Shown here: positions 5,096 through 7,737 of the stretch, piece by piece
Layout: every line of letters starts with the position of its first letter
Position numbering within the stretch: position 1 is the first letter of the stretch
Assembly (NCBI GenBank): GCA_030633365.1
Contig: DAOVSY010000132.1
Span: 1 to 7,737 of the forward strand
From: Spirochaetaceae bacterium
GTDB taxonomy: Bacteria; Spirochaetota; Spirochaetia; B11-G9
DNA: 7,737 nucleotides
Direction of reading: 5' to 3'
The notes under the pieces: generated by a model
Database searches by the model: none
The model's input: the letters and a program-made list of their open reading frames with translations, nothing else
What the model was told of the DNA's origin: nothing
Made by a program: the position numbers and the translations under genes

Positions 5096-6139
5096 ATGGA
5101 TAATAGGCTGATGGAAAATCAGAATCGTTTATTTTACAGCTATAGTTCCTATTTGAAAAATAAGTATGGAACATCAGCTTACCGGGTAGCTGTTGATGCA
5201 GGCTTTTCCTGTCCAAATAGAAATGCAGATAAAACCGGTGGTTGTACTTATTGTGATGAACTTGGAGCTATGGCTGTTTATCAAAGAGGTCAGGAGGCAG
5301 ATCTTGCTCATAATGGTAGTTTACCATTGATTAATGAAATCGACGACCTCCCTTTACATTTAAAGTATTTTACTACGGATATGGAGAGCCGGAAAAACCG
5401 GATTAAAGAGCAGGTTGATAATAGTATAAAATTTTTACAAAGACGTTATAATCCAGAATATCTGCTGCTTTATTTTCAGGCTTTTTCAAATACATTTGCA
5501 CCGGTTTCAGAACTTAAAGTAATTTATGATTACAGTTTATCCTTGGCAAATTTTAAAGAACTAATAGTTTCGACAAGACCTGATTGTATTTCGAAAGCTA
5601 ATATTGAATTATTATTATCATATAAAAAAAAAGGGATTGATGTCTGGGTAGAACTTGGCTTGCAAACTTCAAATAATGACTCGTTGAAAAGAATCAATCG
5701 TGGCCATAGCAGTAATGATTTTGTCAGGGCTTTTAAGCTGTTAAAAGAAAATGGTATTAAAACAACAGTGCATTTAATATTTGGCTTACCCGGAGAAGGG
5801 TACAAAGAAATAATGGAGAGTGTAAAGTTTCTTGCAAAATTAAATCCTGAAGGGGTAAAAATACATAATCTTCATATTCCAATTGGAACTGAAATGTTTT
5901 CTGAATATTTAATGGGTGAACTAACTGTTCCCTCCGGGTTAAGACATCTTGAGTATACTATAGAGGCCATAGAAAGCTTTCCTCCCGATACAATTATCCA
6001 TAGATTAACCTGTGATACCCCATCTCATAGACTTGGTGCTCCCAGAACATTTTTCAAAAAGGGAAGTTTTTATAATCTGTTAACACGGGAGATGGAATTA
6101 AGAGCGACCTGGCAGGGAAGATTATATAATCCTGATTGA
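5096..6139 (+). CDS. Radical SAM protein, YhcC/YtqA type
   Basis: A 347-residue radical SAM enzyme, which uses a 4Fe-4S cluster to cleave S-adenosylmethionine and start radical chemistry in the cytoplasm. The cluster ligands are Cys39, Cys50 and Cys53 in GFSCPNRNADKTGGCTYC, a longer spacing than the usual CxxxCxxC and typical of the YhcC/TIGR01212 group. Other family blocks are FQAFSNTFAP, STRPDCI, VWVELGLQT, RINRGH, HLIFGLPGEG and VKIHNLHIPIGTEM. The substrate of this group is not reliably known to me. The segment between Cys53 and the QVDNSIKFLQRRY helix is roughly 30 residues longer than in E. coli YhcC as I remember it. Start choice is uncertain: GTG 5090, ATG 5096 and ATG 5111 are all in frame and none has a good ribosome site; 5111 gives an N-terminus closest to E. 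coli. The next gene follows after 31 bases. Confidence 0.9.
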   Translation: MDNRLMENQNRLFYSYSSYLKNKYGTSAYRVAVDAGFSCPNRNADKTGGCTYCDELGAMAVYQRGQEADLAHNGSLPLINEIDDLPLHLKYFTTDMESRKNRIKEQVDNSIKFLQRRYNPEYLLLYFQAFSNTFAPVSELKVIYDYSLSLANFKELIVSTRPDCISKANIELLLSYKKKGIDVWVELGLQTSNNDSLKRINRGHSSNDFVRAFKLLKENGIKTTVHLIFGLPGEGYKEIMESVKFLAKLNPEGVKIHNLHIPIGTEMFSEYLMGELTVPSGLRHLEYTIEAIESFPPDTIIHRLTCDTPSHRLGAPRTFFKKGSFYNLLTREMELRATWQGRLYNPD

Positions 6140-6170
6140 CAGGAGAGTTAATTTACCATAGATTTAATAC

Positions 6171-7736
6171 ATGAGTAAAATTAACCTGGGCAGCTCCTCC
6201 AGTAAAGAAAATGAAGATGAACCGGAAGGTTTTTTCAGTAAACTTATTTCACTACTGTTAAAGGGTTCTGATCCTGAAAAAGAAAAGAAGCGATTGCTTA
6301 AGGAAATTGCAAAGACTCTAAAAAAACATCGTCTTAAGTTTTATAATCCTAAAGGTGAAGAAGCTCTGCCTGGAATGGCTAAATTTTTTTATGAAATATA
6401 TAAAATAATAAGCCCGGCACAGGTTCTTTTAGAGAATGCAGAATCTTCCGGAGCTCTTCGTTCTATTCTAATTGATGCTTTTATGACTGATGAGCAGCGT
6501 GAAATAATGGAACTTCTGGATGAAGATGCAATTCGAAAAAGAGCAAATCAGGTGGATCCTAAAGTTCTTGCTTCTGAACTGAAGGATAAAATGGTAGGTT
6601 TTTTTGCAGGGTTTACCAGTGATAAGGTAAATAGCATTAATTCTTTGTATAATTTATTAATTGTATTTTTAAATATTGTTGGATTTGATTATTATTTTGG
6701 TCTTAAAAAATTTGATTCAGGGCTTCCTGAAAGAGACTTTGTTTATAATCCAAAATTTGAACCTATTAAAGCTGAATATCTACTGGAAGATATTAAAGAC
6801 TTTTTAGCAGTTTTACCGGAAAATATAGATTCGAACTGGGATGAATTGTTTAATGTACTAAAAACTTATAAAGGGACTGAAATAATTGACAGGGCTCAGT
6901 GGAAAAAAATTCTCAAAGGGCTTGATGTTGTTCGTAAAGAAAGAATATTTGTATTAATGATACAGCATATTGATAAGGATCCTAAGTATAACTATAGTCC
7001 AATAATTAATACAAACAGAATTGTAGATGACTACCTTAATAAAATAAGAACTCAAACAGAAATAATTTTACAAAAAATTCTAAAAGAGAGAAGGTCAAAG
7101 AAGGTTGATGGTCTTCTAATGGAAGTATTTGGTACTACTGCTATATCCAGAATGAAGAACTACACTGAAAAAGCTAATTTAATGTTTTCCAAGAAAATGT
7201 TGGGTGGCTTTATACATGTAGCACCTGCTAATTATTTAAAAGCTTTTCTACTTGATTTTTTTAAAAGAGATATTAAAACCCTTATGGATATATTGTTAAT
7301 AAGAGGGAAATGGGCAACATTAATTTCAAGCCAGCATCTATCAGATGCCTTTCATTCTGTAATGGATGTTTCCAGTAAACTTGTTGTCTTTGATGATGAA
7401 CTTTCTGACGAAGGGAATAAAGGTATTGCTTTTAAAACTTTGACATCAAAATCTGACAGGGATAAAAACAGTATCACCATTCTTCGAACTCAGCTAAAAG
7501 AAACAAATGATACAGCTATGCAATTAATTACAATAGCTGCTCAGAATTTGATAATAATGGGAAGAAGTTTAAAATCGATTCTGGAAGATAAAGATAAAAA
7601 AGATCATGAAATGATAATTAACTGGAAAGAAATTGAAAATGCCACAGAACTTGAACTTAAAGATGAAATTGCCAGGGTTTATAAAAAAATATATCATTTT
7701 GTACAACTAATGCAGTTTTTTGTAAAAAAGAAATAA
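6171..7736 (+). CDS. Uncharacterised spirochaete protein, possibly DUF5312 family
   Basis: A complete 521-residue protein ending one base before the window end. I recognise no catalytic motif. It resembles, from memory, the DUF5312 family described in spirochaetes; this is not verified. The N-terminus (residues 8-20) is polar and Ser/Glu-rich, followed by an amphipathic helix FFSKLISLLLKG and lysine-rich helices (35-55). There is no signal peptide. A hydrophobic stretch at about 157-172 (NSLYNLLIVFLNIVGF) is more likely a buried helix than a membrane span. The rest is mainly helical and charged, ending in a lysine tail. ATG 6171 is the only possible start, since an in-frame stop lies at 6165-6167. 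The AGGAGA at 6141-6146 is 24 bases before it, too far for a normal ribosome site. It is likely co-transcribed with the radical SAM gene 31 bases upstream. A cytoplasmic structural or regulatory role is possible but undetermined. Confidence 0.85.
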   Translation: MSKINLGSSSSKENEDEPEGFFSKLISLLLKGSDPEKEKKRLLKEIAKTLKKHRLKFYNPKGEEALPGMAKFFYEIYKIISPAQVLLENAESSGALRSILIDAFMTDEQREIMELLDEDAIRKRANQVDPKVLASELKDKMVGFFAGFTSDKVNSINSLYNLLIVFLNIVGFDYYFGLKKFDSGLPERDFVYNPKFEPIKAEYLLEDIKDFLAVLPENIDSNWDELFNVLKTYKGTEIIDRAQWKKILKGLDVVRKERIFVLMIQHIDKDPKYNYSPIINTNRIVDDYLNKIRTQTEIILQKILKERRSKKVDGLLMEVFGTTAISRMKNYTEKANLMFSKKMLGGFIHVAPANYLKAFLLDFFKRDIKTLMDILLIRGKWATLISSQHLSDAFHSVMDVSSKLVVFDDELSDEGNKGIAFKTLTSKSDRDKNSITILRTQLKETNDTAMQLITIAAQNLIIMGRSLKSILEDKDKKDHEMIINWKEIENATELELKDEIARVYKKIYHFVQLMQFFVKKK

Positions 7737-7737
7737 T

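Noticed and set aside
5530..5805. 91-residue minus-strand reading frame
   Set aside because: It is antisense to conserved blocks of the radical SAM gene.
6125..6130. Perfect TATAAT as a promoter of the last gene
   Set aside because: It lies within Tyr-Asn codons of the radical SAM gene in AT-rich DNA and has no -35 match at 16-18 bases, so chance is a sufficient explanation.

Overview
The window is AT-rich (about one third G+C by eye) chromosomal DNA, most likely from a spirochaete of the Spirochaeta/Treponema type. The clues are a lipoprotein with a relaxed lipobox, a stand-alone UgpC/MsmK-type sugar ABC ATPase, and a final gene that resembles an uncharacterised spirochaete family (DUF5312, from memory). 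No phage, transposase, tRNA, rRNA or CRISPR array is visible.

Layout. Bases 1-2358 (+) hold a tightly packed three-gene run: the 3' end of an aspartate kinase, a small Hpt phosphotransfer protein starting one base after the kinase stop, and a soluble hybrid histidine kinase (REC-PAS-HisKA_2-HATPase) whose GTG start overlaps the Hpt stop. Bases 2390-4784 (-) hold an ABC ATPase and, upstream of it, a solute-binding lipoprotein. Each has its own candidate promoter with a perfect TTGACA box. No permease genes are present.

Bases 4785-5095 are a 311-base divergent intergenic region dominated by an unusual repeat: two 100-base tandem units (about 87% identical by hand count) and a truncated third. 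Nested inverted repeats run through them, with outer arms CTTCGATAC/GTATCGAAG and inner arms around CACTCAG/CTGAGTG and CGAAACCAC/GTGGTTTCG. Bases 5096-7736 (+) hold a radical SAM protein of the YhcC/YtqA type, then a 521-residue protein of unknown function that ends one base before the window end.

How the genes work together. The Hpt protein and hybrid kinase look like two parts of one cytoplasmic phosphorelay whose final output regulator is not in the window. The lipoprotein and ATPase are both ABC-importer parts but need permeases from elsewhere, which fits a shared ATPase. The radical SAM protein and the last gene are probably co-transcribed, but nothing in the sequence links their functions. 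I see no complete new defence or mobile system. The repeat element and the aspartokinase-phosphorelay linkage are the most unusual points.
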